Positions 32,856 through 43,263 of a stretch of 64,000 nt of DNA are shown here, in pieces. The translations under genes were made by a program, and so were the position numbers. How positions within the stretch are numbered: the stretch's first letter is position 1; each line of letters starts with the position of its first letter. Source of the stretch: Veillonella criceti (GTDB lineage Bacteria > Bacillota > Negativicutes > Veillonellales > Veillonellaceae); assembly GCF_900460315.1 (NCBI RefSeq), contig NZ_UHIO01000001.1, forward strand, positions 458,001-522,000, read 5' to 3'. The notes below the pieces were generated by a model that saw only the letters and a list, made by a program, of their open reading frames with translations, ran no database searches and was not told the DNA's origin.

Positions 32856-33584
32856 TTACATATTTAATTCGTATTGTAACATACTAACAGCACTGATAGC
32901 TGCTGTTTCAGCTCGTAAAATAGTAGAACCTAATGTAACTACTTGGGCGCCTACTTCAGTCATTTGAAGCACTTCCTCTTCACTTAAGCCTCCCTCTGGA
33001 CCAATGATGATGAGTACACGTTGATTGCTATTACCTTGCAATGCTTCTTTTAACGTATGACTACTTTCATTTTCATAAGCTACTAAAACCAATGTATCTT
33101 GTTCAACCTCATTAGCTAATACATCCGCTACACTTTGCTGTACTACTAATTGAGGCAACTGCTCACGCCCACATTGCTGTGCTGCTTCCTTCATTATTTT
33201 TTGCCAACGCTCTACCTTTTGTGGCAATTTATCGGCCTTGTACTGTGCTACACAATGTTTCATCGGTACTGCATATACTGTATGTACATTAAGTTCTGTA
33301 GCTTTTTGCAATACCCACTCTAATTTATCTGCCTTTAAAAAAGCTTGCACGAGCACAATTTCTATCTCTTCGGTTTCCGTTGTTGTTACTTCACCAATTC
33401 GCTTGGCCTTAGCCTCACCATCTACAACCTCTAAAATTCGATAAGTCGCCGTACCTCCTTCACTACTACTTACGAGAATGGGCTTCTCTATATTGTGACG
33501 AAACACGGTAATTAAATGATGCGTTGTTTCTTTAGGAATTATGATCTCAGTATCTAATGGAGTGGAAACAAATATCTTCTTCAT
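32856..33584 (-). CDS. rsmE: 16S rRNA m3U1498 methyltransferase
   Basis: RsmE is a SPOUT methyltransferase acting on 16S rRNA. The protein (242 residues from ATG 33584) shows FLKADKLEWVLQKATELNVH, VPMKHCVAQ, KIMKEAAQQCGREQLP, and the knot motifs IIGPEGGLSEEEV and TLGSTILRAETAA. AAAGGAG fixes the start at 33584 rather than the upstream frame opening at 33614. In many Firmicutes it follows prmA directly, as here, although a terminator separates them in this window. Confidence 0.94.
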   Translation of the reverse strand: MKKIFVSTPLDTEIIIPKETTHHLITVFRHNIEKPILVSSSEGGTATYRILEVVDGEAKAKRIGEVTTTETEEIEIVLVQAFLKADKLEWVLQKATELNVHTVYAVPMKHCVAQYKADKLPQKVERWQKIMKEAAQQCGREQLPQLVVQQSVADVLANEVEQDTLVLVAYENESSHTLKEALQGNSNQRVLIIIGPEGGLSEEEVLQMTEVGAQVVTLGSTILRAETAAISAVSMLQYELNM

Positions 33585-33622
33585 TAAATACTCCTTTCTT
33601 ATAATGTTACGCACTCTCTAAA

Positions 33623-33656
33623 ATAGAGTTACATTCATAGAGTTACATTTTAGTAT
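33623..33656 (-). promoter_or_regulatory. rsmE upstream region with direct repeats
   Basis: The 12-base sequence ATGTAACTCTAT occurs twice (minus; 33623-33634 and 33637-33648) just downstream of a TATACT box at 33651-33656. The spacing of 14 bases puts the copies near one helical-turn-and-a-third apart. The -35 is weak. A regulatory role is a guess. Confidence 0.35.
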
Positions 33657-33684
33657 ACCATGTTTATCGATGTTTCTCTATGGG

Positions 33685-33730
33685 AAAAACCTCCTACACA
33701 AGAACTTCTAGGTTCTGCATAGGAGGTTTT
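33685..33730. terminator. Terminator after prmA
   Basis: AAAACCTCCTA and TAGGAGGTTTT, with an inner AGAAC/GTTCT pairing, form a bulged hairpin with T-runs on both sides. It ends the hrcA-grpE-dnaK-dnaJ-prmA operon. Confidence 0.85.
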
Positions 33731-33790
33731 ATTAATTTTCTGTTTTCTCTATGAATTTTATTCATTCATAACTATTATTCTGAATTTATT

Positions 33791-34645
33791 TTATCCCTTA
33801 TATTTCAAAGCAAATGTATGCCAAGATTCTTTGGTCACTTCTTCTACTATTAGCCAATGAGCCTCAATATATGGCTTAATTTCCTCATAGCGGTCGTCAA
33901 TAATACCGCTAATAATTAGTATACCCTCAGAGTCTAACTTCTTGCTAATCGCCGGTAAGAGCATTTTAAGCGGATCTACTGTTAGATTAGCTAAAATTAA
34001 ATCAGCTGTTCCCGTAAAGTCAGTAGCCAAGTCACCACAAATTAATTGAGCTGTGACTGCATTCGTTTCACAATTAGCTTTTGCCTGCGCAACAGCACTC
34101 GCATCAATGTCAATGCCAATTAAATTTGGAACCCCTAGATAATGCGCCACTAACAATAAAATACCAGTGCCTGTACCAATATCTAAACAAGTATTAACTT
34201 TAGCCCCATATTTCGCCATTAATTCAGCACAGGCCTGTGTTGTTTCATGGGCACCGGTACCAAAAGAAAGGTCAGAATCAATCGTAATAACTTCTTCCCC
34301 TTGCTTCGGTGTATATTCTTTCCAAGCAGGTCGAATTACAAGATTAGGAAGAATTTCAGTTGGTTCAATGTACTGTTGCCAACTATTATACCAATCCGTA
34401 TCAGTCACCTCTTTGGCCTGTAATTGTTTAAAATTGAACTGGGCTTGCTTTAATTCATGACCAATGAGTTCTTCCCATTCACTAGTGCTTTTTGATGTAT
34501 CACCATATAAGGTAAATTGTACCCAATTAGGTTCATTCGGTACATCTTCTTCAATAAAACCGTTGCTACTCATAGTGTCAAAAAGAGTAGTCACCTCTTC
34601 AATGACTACTCTTTCAATGGCAACGGATATTTCAATCCATTTCAT
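33791..34645 (-). CDS. prmA: Ribosomal protein L11 methyltransferase
   Basis: PrmA trimethylates L11 using SAM. The protein (284 residues from ATG 34645) has the N-terminal substrate domain and a C-terminal Rossmann domain with SDLSFGTGAHETTQACAELM, CLDIGTGTGILLLVAHYLG, GIDIDASAVAQAKANCE and DLILANLTVDPL. AAGAGGT supports 34645 over the frame opening at 34663. It is the last gene of the heat-shock operon, starting 10 bases after dnaJ, a linkage common in Firmicutes. Confidence 0.94.
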   Translation of the reverse strand: MKWIEISVAIERVVIEEVTTLFDTMSSNGFIEEDVPNEPNWVQFTLYGDTSKSTSEWEELIGHELKQAQFNFKQLQAKEVTDTDWYNSWQQYIEPTEILPNLVIRPAWKEYTPKQGEEVITIDSDLSFGTGAHETTQACAELMAKYGAKVNTCLDIGTGTGILLLVAHYLGVPNLIGIDIDASAVAQAKANCETNAVTAQLICGDLATDFTGTADLILANLTVDPLKMLLPAISKKLDSEGILIISGIIDDRYEEIKPYIEAHWLIVEEVTKESWHTFALKYKG

Positions 34646-34655
34646 ATATACCTCT

Positions 34656-35837
34656 TTAATCAAGACTCAAGGCATCTTTTACTTTGTCGCCAATTTTTTC
34701 TAAAATGCTCTTACTCTCTTGTAAAATTGTTACATCTTCTTTGCCTTCTTTAGCAAATTGTACTAACAATTCACGTTGTTTTTCCGTCAATTTCTTAGGC
34801 GTAGCTACTGTAACGCGTACATGTTGATCCCCACGTTGACTTGGATTACGCAAGTAAGGAATCCCTTTGCCTTTTAAGCGGAAAATAGTCCCTGTCTGTG
34901 TACCTTCTGGGATTTTTAATTCTACTTTACCATCCAAGGTATTAACCTTAATAGTCGCACCAATAGCAGCTTGTGCAAACGTAATCTTCGCCTCACTCAC
35001 TACTTCATTGCCCTGACGTTCAAATTCACGACTTGGTTTTACATAGATGTAAACATATAAATCACCCTTAGGGCCACCTTTAATGCCTGGTTCGCCTTCG
35101 TTAGCTACACGCAAACGGGAACCACTATCTACACCAGCTGGGATTTTAATTTCAATTTTGCGGCGTGCTACTGTTTCACCACTACCGTGGCAAACTTTAC
35201 ATGGTTTTTCAATGGTCTTACCAGAGCCATGACAAGCCGAACAAGTTCGGGCTGAGCGCATTTGACCAAATGGGGTATTCTGCACTACCGTTTCTTGACC
35301 AGAACCATGACAACGGGAACAGGTTTCTACTTTACTGCCTGGTTCACCACCATTGCCATGACAATGATTACATTCTTCATGACGTTGAATTTCAATCGTC
35401 ATTTTTCGACCAAACGCAGCGTCTTCAAAGCTAATTTCTACATCATGCCGAAGGTCATCCCCTTTTTGAGGACCGCGAGCTTGTTGTCCGCCACCACCGC
35501 CAAAGAACATATCAAAAATATCACCGAAACCGCCAGCTTGGCCGCCAAATCCACCAAAACCACCTTGACCGCCAAAGCCGCCGAAACCACCGGCCCCAGC
35601 ACCACCACCTTGGGTGAATGCCTCATGACCATATTGATCATATTGGGACCGCTTAGTTTCATCAGACAATACTTCATAGGCTTCATTGGCTTCTTTAAAT
35701 TTTTCTTCCGCCTCTTTTGGATTGTCACGGTTTACGTCAGGATGATATTGGCGAGCTTTCTTTCTAAATGCTTTCTTTATTTCATCTTGGGAGGCATTTT
35801 TATTGACTCCTAAGACGTCATAATAATCCTTCGCCAT
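34656..35837 (-). CDS. dnaJ: Chaperone DnaJ
   Basis: DnaJ delivers substrates to DnaK and stimulates its ATPase. The 393-residue type I protein has the J domain with HPD ([16 protein letters not shown]), a long Gly/Phe linker ([19 protein letters not shown]), the four zinc repeats [24 protein letters not shown] and CKVCHGSG, and the C-terminal substrate domains. All parts are intact. It follows dnaK by 14 bases. Confidence 0.97.
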   Translation of the reverse strand: MAKDYYDVLGVNKNASQDEIKKAFRKKARQYHPDVNRDNPKEAEEKFKEANEAYEVLSDETKRSQYDQYGHEAFTQGGGAGAGGFGGFGGQGGFGGFGGQAGGFGDIFDMFFGGGGGQQARGPQKGDDLRHDVEISFEDAAFGRKMTIEIQRHEECNHCHGNGGEPGSKVETCSRCHGSGQETVVQNTPFGQMRSARTCSACHGSGKTIEKPCKVCHGSGETVARRKIEIKIPAGVDSGSRLRVANEGEPGIKGGPKGDLYVYIYVKPSREFERQGNEVVSEAKITFAQAAIGATIKVNTLDGKVELKIPEGTQTGTIFRLKGKGIPYLRNPSQRGDQHVRVTVATPKKLTEKQRELLVQFAKEGKEDVTILQESKSILEKIGDKVKDALSLD

Positions 35838-35851
35838 TAGTTACCGTCCTC

Positions 35852-37699
35852 TTAGTCTTTTTTATCGTCTTTTACTTCAGTATATTCAGCATCTACAACA
35901 TCATCTTTTGATTGTGCATCGGCTGCTTCAGCACCTTGAGCACCATTAGCTGCCTCTTGCGCTGCCTGTGCTTGTTCATACATCTTAGTGGACAATTCAT
36001 ATAATGGTTTAGTTAATTCTTCGCTCTTAGCTTTAATATCTTCTACATTACCAGCTTCAATAGCAGATTTTAATGCATCTTTAGCTGTTTTTACTTGTTC
36101 TAATGTAGCAGCATCAGCTTTACCTTCGAAGTCTTTAATTGCTTTTTCTGCTTGATATACTAAGGAATCTGCGTTATTTTTAACTTCGATTTCTTCTTTT
36201 TTAGCCTTATCTTCCGCTGCATGAGCTTCTGCTTCTTTTACCATACGATCGATCTCATCCTGCTGTAATCCACCAGAAGAAGTGATAGTAATAGCTTGTT
36301 CTTTACCAGTGCCCATATCTTTAGCTTTTACGTTTACAATACCATTAGCATCGATGTTGAAAGTAACTTCAATTTTAGGTACTCCACGTGGAGCTGCTGG
36401 AATACCAGTTAATTCAAAACGACCTAACGTTTTATTATCAGCTGCGAAATCACGTTCACCTTGCAATACATGAATATCTACAGAAGGTTGGTTATCAGCT
36501 GCTGTAGAGAATACTTGGCTCTTAGATGTAGGAATGGTTGTGTTACGATCAATAATACGAGTGAACACGCCACCTAAAGTTTCAATACCTAAAGATAATG
36601 GCGTTACATCAAGAAGTAATACGTCTTTAACTTCACCAACTAATACCCCACCTTGGATAGCCGCACCAACAGCTACGCATTCATCAGGGTTAACGTTTTT
36701 AGTTGGTTCTTTACCAAGTACACGTTTAATAGCTTCCTGAACAGCTGGGATACGAGAAGAACCACCAACTAGTAAGATTTTGTCGATTTCACCAACACTA
36801 AGACCAGAGTCTGCCAACGCTTTGCGAGTTGGTTCAATAGTAGCTTCTACTAAGTCATGAGTTAACTCTTCAAATTTAGCACGAGTTAATGTTAAGTCTA
36901 AATGTTTAGGACCTGTTGCATCCGCTGTGATAAATGGCAAGTTAATATTAGTGCTCATTACACCAGATAATTCGATTTTAGCTTTTTCAGCCGCTTCTTT
37001 TAAGCGTTGGTCAGCCATTTTATCTTGAGATAAATCAATACCACTTTCTTTTTTGAATTCTTCAATCAACCAGTTCATAACGCGTTGGTCAAAGTCGTCA
37101 CCACCTAAATGGTTGTTACCACTAGTAGCCTTAACTTCGAATACGCCATCACCAAGTTCTAGAATGGATACGTCAAATGTACCACCACCAAGGTCAAATA
37201 CAAGTACTTTACCTTCTTCGTCTTTATCTACACCATATGCAAGCGCTGCCGCTGTTGGTTCGTTAATAATACGAAGTACATCAAGACCAGCAATAGCACC
37301 CGCATCTTTCGTTGCCTGACGTTGGCTATCTGTAAAGTAAGCTGGTACTGTAATAACAGCCTGTGTTACTTTTTCACCAAGATATGCTTCAGCATCAGCT
37401 TTCAATTTTTGAAGCACCATAGCGGAAATTTCTTGTGGTGTATATTCTTTATCGTCAATTTTTACTTTGTAGTCACTACCCATGTGACGTTTAATCGAAG
37501 AAATAGTACGATCTGGATTAGATACAGCCTGACGTTTTGCCAACTGACCTACCAAACGTTCCCCATTCTTTGCAAAACCAACTACGGAAGGAGTTAAACG
37601 AGAACCTTCTTGGTTCGTAATAACAACTGGTTCGCCGCCTTCCATAACAGCTACTACAGAGTTTGTTGTACCTAAGTCAATACCAATTACTTTTGCCAT
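35852..37699 (-). CDS. dnaK: Chaperone DnaK (Hsp70)
   Basis: The 615-residue protein starts with [20 protein letters not shown] and has the ATPase motifs [30 protein letters not shown] and [14 protein letters not shown], the linker [18 protein letters not shown] and a lid ending in an acidic tail ([17 protein letters not shown]). Length and motifs are normal. It acts with the neighbouring dnaJ and grpE products. Confidence 0.98.
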   Translation of the reverse strand: MAKVIGIDLGTTNSVVAVMEGGEPVVITNQEGSRLTPSVVGFAKNGERLVGQLAKRQAVSNPDRTISSIKRHMGSDYKVKIDDKEYTPQEISAMVLQKLKADAEAYLGEKVTQAVITVPAYFTDSQRQATKDAGAIAGLDVLRIINEPTAAALAYGVDKDEEGKVLVFDLGGGTFDVSILELGDGVFEVKATSGNNHLGGDDFDQRVMNWLIEEFKKESGIDLSQDKMADQRLKEAAEKAKIELSGVMSTNINLPFITADATGPKHLDLTLTRAKFEELTHDLVEATIEPTRKALADSGLSVGEIDKILLVGGSSRIPAVQEAIKRVLGKEPTKNVNPDECVAVGAAIQGGVLVGEVKDVLLLDVTPLSLGIETLGGVFTRIIDRNTTIPTSKSQVFSTAADNQPSVDIHVLQGERDFAADNKTLGRFELTGIPAAPRGVPKIEVTFNIDANGIVNVKAKDMGTGKEQAITITSSGGLQQDEIDRMVKEAEAHAAEDKAKKEEIEVKNNADSLVYQAEKAIKDFEGKADAATLEQVKTAKDALKSAIEAGNVEDIKAKSEELTKPLYELSTKMYEQAQAAQEAANGAQGAEAADAQSKDDVVDAEYTEVKDDKKD

Positions 37700-37802
37700 T
37701 TTAAATGACCTCCTATTTTATATTATATCTATCTATTGTCATATTAATTCTTTAGTAAAGCAAAGCCTCACCATTCTTTATGCTGAACTTTACTGCCTAG
37801 AA

Positions 37803-38396
37803 TTAATCATTATGTACTACTTTTACCATAGCTGGCCGAACTGTTTTACCATCTACAGTATAGCCTGTTTGTAACACTTCACATACCGTGTCATCTTCAT
37901 ATTCTTCAGATGGTACACGCATAATGGCCTGATGATAATTTGGATCAAATGGCTGACCAACAGCATCAATCACCGCTAAGCCATGTTTGCTAAGCATAGC
38001 CATCAAGTTTTGGTGAATCATAACAAAACCATCTAAAAAAGCTTTAGTCTCTGCTGTAGTAGGCGCTGCTATGGCTCGCTCAAAATTATCTAATACACCA
38101 AATAAATCTTTCATTACATCAGCTTTTACAAAGCCTGCTAACTGATCTTTTTCTTGCAACGTCCGTCGCTTAAAATTATCAAAGTCAGCTTGCAAACGAA
38201 CAAAGCGTTTTTCTGCTTCTGCGAGTGCCGCTTGTACAGCATCAGCTTCTGCACCAATAGCGTCACTAGCTTCAGTTGCTTCGCTAGCAGCTACATCCTC
38301 AGCACTTTCTACTGTTACTTCAGGTTCATTAGCTGTTACTTCTTCAGTTGATACAGTCTCTTGACCTTCTGTTTGTTTCATGTCGTCTGCTCCCAT
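37803..38396 (-). CDS. grpE: Nucleotide exchange factor GrpE
   Basis: GrpE promotes ADP release from DnaK. The product (197 residues) has a disordered Glu/Ala/Thr-rich N-terminus, a long helix (VQAALAEAEKRFVRLQADFD, NFKRRTLQEK) and the beta-domain VIDAVGQPFDPNYHQAIMRV. The frame opens at GTG 38408, but GAGGTGAT is correctly spaced to the ATG at 38396. It lies between hrcA and dnaK. Confidence 0.95.
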   Translation of the reverse strand: MGADDMKQTEGQETVSTEEVTANEPEVTVESAEDVAASEATEASDAIGAEADAVQAALAEAEKRFVRLQADFDNFKRRTLQEKDQLAGFVKADVMKDLFGVLDNFERAIAAPTTAETKAFLDGFVMIHQNLMAMLSKHGLAVIDAVGQPFDPNYHQAIMRVPSEEYEDDTVCEVLQTGYTVDGKTVRPAMVKVVHND

Positions 38397-38412
38397 CGTG
38401 AGTATCACCTCA

Positions 38413-39435
38413 TTACTTTCTATTTTTATTTTCCGCTAATGCACGCATAAACTCTTGCATATACGATAAAATACCAATAATTCGACCATACTCCATGCGA
38501 GTTGGTCCTAAAATTGCCAATGTACCAATCCGTTCATCATTATCACCAAAGTCAGCTTGAATAACGCTTAGTTCTTTCATTGTTTCTGCTTTATTCTCGC
38601 TGCCAATAGTAATACCGATGCCATCCTTTTTAGAAGAAGCTAATAATGTATTTAACTGATCTTGCTCTTCCAGCAAAGATAAAATAGGTTGTACCTTTTT
38701 AATATCTTTAAATTCTGGCTGTTCAAGTAGTTCCGTTGTTCCTACGGAATAAAAAAGTTTACGTTTTGCAATAGCACGATATAAAGTCTCAGCGAGTATC
38801 ATCAATACGGCTCGCGGTCCTTCAATTAACTGAATCGTCGCTTCTAAATTATGCAATGTTAAATCGCAAATTCGAAGCTCTTTTACTGCATTAGTGAAAC
38901 GCATTGTCACCGTAGCCAATACATCATCAGAAACAGCTTCTTTAAAATACATCGGTTCATTATCTAACGCACCTTGATCCGTAACTACGACCATAATGGC
39001 TCGATTATCACCGATTGGTAATACATGAATAAATTTTAACACCGAAGTATCATGAGCCGGCGCTAAAAATAAACTCATGTTATGGCTAATTTGTGAAATC
39101 AATTTAGCTACATTTAAAAAGAAATCTTCAAAATTAGCTGGCTTTTGTTGCCATATTCTATTAATCTGCTCTGCATCTTCGCGCTCTGTGCCGTTCGAAT
39201 GCAACATAGCATCTACATAAAATCGATATCCTTTCGCTGAAGGAATTCGCCCTGCTGATGTATGAGGCTGCTCTAAAAAACCTAACTCTTCTAAATCAGC
39301 CATTTCATTACGAACCGTGGCAGGACTTACACCTAGATTATAATTCTTAGCCAAGGTGCGAGACCCAACAGGCTCAGCAGATTTTATGTAATCTTGTATG
39401 ATTGCGTGTAAGATGCGTTGTTTACGTTCATCCAT
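38413..39435 (-). CDS. hrcA: Heat-inducible transcription repressor HrcA
   Basis: HrcA binds the CIRCE operator and represses the chaperone operon. The protein (340 residues) has the N-terminal winged helix (RTLAKNYNLGVSPATVRNEM) and HTSAGRIPSAKGYRFYVD, followed by the GAF-like dimer domain. ATG 39435 has GAGGTG upstream and lies just past CIRCE, so HrcA represses its own synthesis. Confidence 0.97.
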   Translation of the reverse strand: MDERKQRILHAIIQDYIKSAEPVGSRTLAKNYNLGVSPATVRNEMADLEELGFLEQPHTSAGRIPSAKGYRFYVDAMLHSNGTEREDAEQINRIWQQKPANFEDFFLNVAKLISQISHNMSLFLAPAHDTSVLKFIHVLPIGDNRAIMVVVTDQGALDNEPMYFKEAVSDDVLATVTMRFTNAVKELRICDLTLHNLEATIQLIEGPRAVLMILAETLYRAIAKRKLFYSVGTTELLEQPEFKDIKKVQPILSLLEEQDQLNTLLASSKKDGIGITIGSENKAETMKELSVIQADFGDNDERIGTLAILGPTRMEYGRIIGILSYMQEFMRALAENKNRK

Positions 39436-39450
39436 AATCACACCTCGTTG

Positions 39451-39477
39451 TTAGCACTCATCAAAGTCGAGTGCTAA
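39451..39477 (-). promoter_or_regulatory. CIRCE operator
   Basis: The sequence TTAGCACTC, nine spacer bases, GAGTGCTAA is a perfect match to the HrcA operator, 15 bases upstream of the hrcA start. A TTGACA-containing promoter lies upstream (near 39515). Confidence 0.97.
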
Positions 39478-39576
39478 TCACAGCTATAATGTTATCATAA
39501 AACGTCAAAATGTCAAGCAGTTCTTTAAAAAATATTTCCTAAAAGTTCGCATATTTACTGATTAGTCAAAAAATCA

Positions 39577-39614
39577 AAGAGGCGTCCAAAAGTCAAAGCC
39601 CTTTGAACGCCTTT
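39577..39614 (-). terminator. Terminator of the OPT transporter gene
   Basis: AAAAGGCGTTCAAAG and CTTTTGGACGCCT pair with one mismatch on minus and are followed by CTTTGATTTTTT. It lies about 85 bases past the stop at 39701. Confidence 0.75.
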
Positions 39615-39700
39615 TGTTATAACACTTCTATTTCAAATTAAAATTGAAAAGCCTATATATTATGTGTTTTTCCTTTTCAACTTACCTATACATCACTTAT

Positions 39701-41629
39701 TTATGCCGTGCGTTTACGAGTTGCGACTTTATAAATCAATACACATAAAGCTAAATAAATGACAATCCCTAAGTAAGTTGCTTCTGGTGTTTGTTCCCAT
39801 GCTTCTAAGAACCAATCAACACCAGCAATACGGAGAACCGCACTAATTAAGCTACCAATAGCACCACCAGCTACAAAGCCAGAAGCAATAGTACCACCTT
39901 CATTAACACGAGCTTCACCTTCAGCTTCATCTTTGGCACTTCGTTTTACAAGATACGAAATAAAGCCACCAAGTAAAATTGGTGTATTGATTTCCATTGG
40001 CAAATATGAACCAAGCGCAAACGCCAATGGTGGTACTCCTACCATCCACAATAAAACAGCAAAGACAGCACCAATAATATATAAAGGCCATGGAGCACTC
40101 CCACCGGTCATAAGTGGTTCTACAATCGCCGCCATCGCATTAGCTTGTGGAGCATTTAAAGCACCGTCACCAACAAATCCATAGGCATTATTTAGAAGAA
40201 TTAAAACACCTACGGATACGATACTGGACACAACAACACCAACTAATTGCCAAGTTTGCATTTTAGCTGGTGTAGCCCCAGTGAAATACGCTACTTTATG
40301 TTCTGACATAAAGTTACCAGCAACACCAATCGTTGTCCCTAAAAAGGCTGCCATCATCAAAATAGCAATAATGCCTGTAGTACCACCCATGCCAACACTC
40401 GTCAACACAACCGCACTAATGAGGATCATAAAAATGGTCATACCAGATACAGGTTCATTACCAGTAAAGGCGATAGAACTAATCCCAACGACAGATAGTA
40501 AGAAAGACATAATTAAAACAATCAAAAATGCCAAAATGGATTGCATCAACGTTTCAGCAAAGTAAATATGGAAGAAAATACCAAATAAAACGGTGGTTAA
40601 AATAATACCTAAACCAAGTAATGAGTTTGGTAAATCTCGTTCTGTACGAAGAATATTAACTGTAGTTGTTTTACCACGGGAGAACATATCTACAATAGCA
40701 CGTTTCATAATCTTGCTAACCACATTAGACATAGTTAGTAAACCAATCACACCGGCCATAGCTAACATACCAATACCAATATGACGTACATATGTAGTGA
40801 AAACAGTGCGTACTGGAGCATCAGCTAATAAAATTTCTTTGCCCCCTACTGTCATTAAATGATCGCCACCAATGAAGTAAAACAAAGGAATACATACGAA
40901 CCAGGCAAAGAAAGAGCCTGCTGCAATAATGGCCCCATACCGCAGACCTGTAAAATAGCCTAACCCTAATAAAGCAATGTCACTATCTAAGGCAAAAGAT
41001 ACTTTCGTCTTATCCTGAATTAATTGACCCCATTTAAAGGTAGTCGTAGAAAATACTTCACGCCACCATCCCAATGTATTCAATACAAAATCATAGAACA
41101 AACCTAATAGACCACTCAAAGCCATAAGTTTTGCTTTGCTACCATCATTACTACTCAATACTTCAGCAGCGGCACGACCACCAGGGAAAGGATATGCATG
41201 GTGCATTTCTACGCAGAAATATTGGCGGAAGAAAATACAAAGAAATACACCTAGCAAACCACCAAGTATAATAGGTATAATCATTTGTAAAACCGTTACA
41301 TGATGAATATCTAATATAAATAAGGCCGGTAAAATAAACATCGCACCACATAACACGTTGGTACCAGAACTTGCAATAGCCTGAATATGTACTGTTTCAG
41401 GAAATGCATTTTTACGTTTAAATAAAACGGCCATCCCCATAGACAAAATAGAGACTGGTGCAAAGGCATCTACGGTTTGACCAATTTTTAAGCATAAATA
41501 CCCTACTGCTAATGCAAATAATGCAGCAAAGAATAACCCCCAGAAAATAACATATCCGTTAATTTCTTCATAATTTTTGTTGGGATCCATAATAGGCCGA
41601 ACTTCATCATGATGTCCTGAAGCTGCCAT
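39701..41629 (-). CDS. OPT family oligopeptide transporter
   Basis: The 642-residue polytopic membrane protein belongs to the oligopeptide transporter family. Signatures are FFAALFALAVGYLCLKIGQT near the N-terminus, FPETVHIQAIASSGTNVLCG, FPGGRAAAEVL and FTGATPAKMQTWQLVG, with about 14-16 hydrophobic stretches. Bacterial members take up short peptides, probably with protons. The ATG at 41629 follows AAGGAG. The neighbouring class I amidotransferase hydrolase could act on imported gamma-glutamyl compounds, but that link is inferred. Confidence 0.92.
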   Translation of the reverse strand: MAASGHHDEVRPIMDPNKNYEEINGYVIFWGLFFAALFALAVGYLCLKIGQTVDAFAPVSILSMGMAVLFKRKNAFPETVHIQAIASSGTNVLCGAMFILPALFILDIHHVTVLQMIIPIILGGLLGVFLCIFFRQYFCVEMHHAYPFPGGRAAAEVLSSNDGSKAKLMALSGLLGLFYDFVLNTLGWWREVFSTTTFKWGQLIQDKTKVSFALDSDIALLGLGYFTGLRYGAIIAAGSFFAWFVCIPLFYFIGGDHLMTVGGKEILLADAPVRTVFTTYVRHIGIGMLAMAGVIGLLTMSNVVSKIMKRAIVDMFSRGKTTTVNILRTERDLPNSLLGLGIILTTVLFGIFFHIYFAETLMQSILAFLIVLIMSFLLSVVGISSIAFTGNEPVSGMTIFMILISAVVLTSVGMGGTTGIIAILMMAAFLGTTIGVAGNFMSEHKVAYFTGATPAKMQTWQLVGVVVSSIVSVGVLILLNNAYGFVGDGALNAPQANAMAAIVEPLMTGGSAPWPLYIIGAVFAVLLWMVGVPPLAFALGSYLPMEINTPILLGGFISYLVKRSAKDEAEGEARVNEGGTIASGFVAGGAIGSLISAVLRIAGVDWFLEAWEQTPEATYLGIVIYLALCVLIYKVATRKRTA

Positions 41630-41695
41630 ATCATCAACTCCTTAATCCATAAATACTAAGAACTAATAAATACTCCCACTACACCCTTCATAGCG

Positions 41696-42433
41696 CTAGC
41701 CCATAACAGTGCTAGCAGCTTCAATAAACCCCTTAAACAATAGTTTTGCCTCTGAAGATCGATTAATCATCATTTCTGGATGAAATTGACAAGTTACAAG
41801 CCATGGATATTCTGTGCCCTCCAAACCTTCCACAACCCCATCTTTAGCCACAGCAGTCACCTTTAATCCTTCACCCACTCGATGTACCATTTGATGATGA
41901 TGTGAATTAGTTACCCAACGAGTGTTACCAATCAATTGAGCTAATTTAGAATCAGCTTCAATATCAACAGTATGAAACGCCATTGATGGTGTCTGATTTT
42001 GTACATGTTTTAATGTACAATTTGTATCATACTTTAAATCCTGATATAAAGTACCACCCATATACACATTGACGATTTGATGTCCTCGACAAATTGCCAA
42101 AATAGGAATTTCTTTCTCCATAGCCGCCTTTAAAAGCATGAAATCAAATTGATCTCGTTCTGGCCATACTTCTTCTAAGCCTTGCAACGGTTCTTCCCCA
42201 TAATTTAGAGGAAAGATATCATGACCTCCAGAAAGCAGTAAACCATCCAATCGTGAAATTGTTTCAACTATCACCTCTTCATCTAATGTTAAAGGAATAA
42301 TAACAGGTACCCCGCCTTGTGACTCAATAGAACGTACATAATCTTGATTCACATAAGACCGTTGTAATTCAACAAATGAACCATGATCATCTCGTAACTG
42401 ACTACCGGAAATCCCAATAAAAGGTCTTTTCAT
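41696..42433 (-). CDS. Gamma-glutamyl-gamma-aminobutyrate hydrolase family (peptidase C26)
   Basis: The protein (245 residues from ATG 42433) is a class I glutamine amidotransferase-like hydrolase: IGISGSQ at the start, VQRSYV-like region, GLLLSGGHDIFPLNYGE, the nucleophile elbow ILAICRGHQIVNV (Cys) and the His-Glu of CQFHPEM. Relatives hydrolyse gamma-glutamyl-GABA or gamma-glutamyl peptides. The frame opens at GTG 42478 inside a terminator; GAGAGG is best spaced to the ATG at 42433 (42442 is an alternative). The substrate is unknown. Confidence 0.88.
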   Translation of the reverse strand: MKRPFIGISGSQLRDDHGSFVELQRSYVNQDYVRSIESQGGVPVIIPLTLDEEVIVETISRLDGLLLSGGHDIFPLNYGEEPLQGLEEVWPERDQFDFMLLKAAMEKEIPILAICRGHQIVNVYMGGTLYQDLKYDTNCTLKHVQNQTPSMAFHTVDIEADSKLAQLIGNTRWVTNSHHHQMVHRVGEGLKVTAVAKDGVVEGLEGTEYPWLVTCQFHPEMMINRSSEAKLLFKGFIEAASTVMG

Positions 42434-42477
42434 AGTGTTCATCCTCTCCGTTTTCACAAAACTCCTCCCACTACGCA

Positions 42478-42520
42478 CAAAAGAGAGGGGTCCATGCTAG
42501 CAGGAACAGCCCTCTCTTTT
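42478..42520. terminator. Terminator after the K+ transport genes
   Basis: AAAGAGAGGG and CCCTCTCTTT, with an inner GTTCCTGC/GCATGGAC pairing, form a strong hairpin with T-runs. It lies about 80 bases past the ktrA stop. Confidence 0.85.
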
Positions 42521-42599
42521 ATCTAACTTGATTATATGTTGTATCATTATGAATGTCAATTACTAGTGTACAATTGATAACTAATTAGCATATTACCCC

Positions 42600-43253
42600 T
42601 TAAAGTTGGCTTAGTTTTGTGATATCCTCATTGCGGCCAATAAGAATTAACATATCCTCTTCAGTAAGTGGTTCCTTTGGATTTGGTGGCACCATTACAC
42701 TTTTATGCCGTTTAATAGCTACAATATTAATACCATACCGACTTCTTAGTGACAATTCCTCTAAAGTGTGCCCTACCATAAAGGCCGGTGTATTCATTTC
42801 TACTAATCCAATATCTTGCGATAACTGAAAATAATCCACAATATATTCGCGTGTTAACATCTGAGCTAATCGGTCAGCCATATTCATTTCAGGGAAAATT
42901 ACTAAATCGACACCAACTCGTTCTAATAATTTACTTTCCATATCACTGGACGCTTTAGCCACTACATAAGGAGCCTGTAATTCCTTAAGAACCATGGCTG
43001 TTAACAATTTCGCTTTCAAATCATCACCAATGGCTATTACTACCACATCAAAATCTTGCAAATGTAAGCTACGAATTGTTTCTTCATCACTAAAATCAGC
43101 TACAATACTATGCGTAATAAAGGGCGTTAACTTTTGCACCACTTTTTCGTCAATATCAATGCCACATACTTCATGCCCCAAAGCAGCCACTTGCTTTGCT
43201 AACGTGCCTCCGAACCGGCCAAGTCCAATTATACCTATTGTTTTACGTTTCAT
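42600..43253 (-). CDS. ktrA: K+ uptake regulatory subunit (KtrA/TrkA RCK protein)
   Basis: The protein (217 residues from ATG 43253) has an N-terminal Rossmann RCK domain with TIGIIGLGRFGGTLAKQVA and GIDIDEKVVQKLTP, and a C-terminal RCK_C domain (MVGHTLEELSLRSRYGINIV). It binds nucleotides and gates the partner KtrB channel. AGGAG fixes 43253 as the start. It follows ktrB by ten bases in the same transcript. Confidence 0.92.
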   Translation of the reverse strand: MKRKTIGIIGLGRFGGTLAKQVAALGHEVCGIDIDEKVVQKLTPFITHSIVADFSDEETIRSLHLQDFDVVVIAIGDDLKAKLLTAMVLKELQAPYVVAKASSDMESKLLERVGVDLVIFPEMNMADRLAQMLTREYIVDYFQLSQDIGLVEMNTPAFMVGHTLEELSLRSRYGINIVAIKRHKSVMVPPNPKEPLTEEDMLILIGRNEDITKLSQL

Positions 43254-43263
43254 ATATATACTC

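Noticed and set aside
35262-35813. Plus-strand 183-residue frame
   Set aside because: Antisense to dnaJ, open only because of the Gly-rich sequence; no ribosome site.
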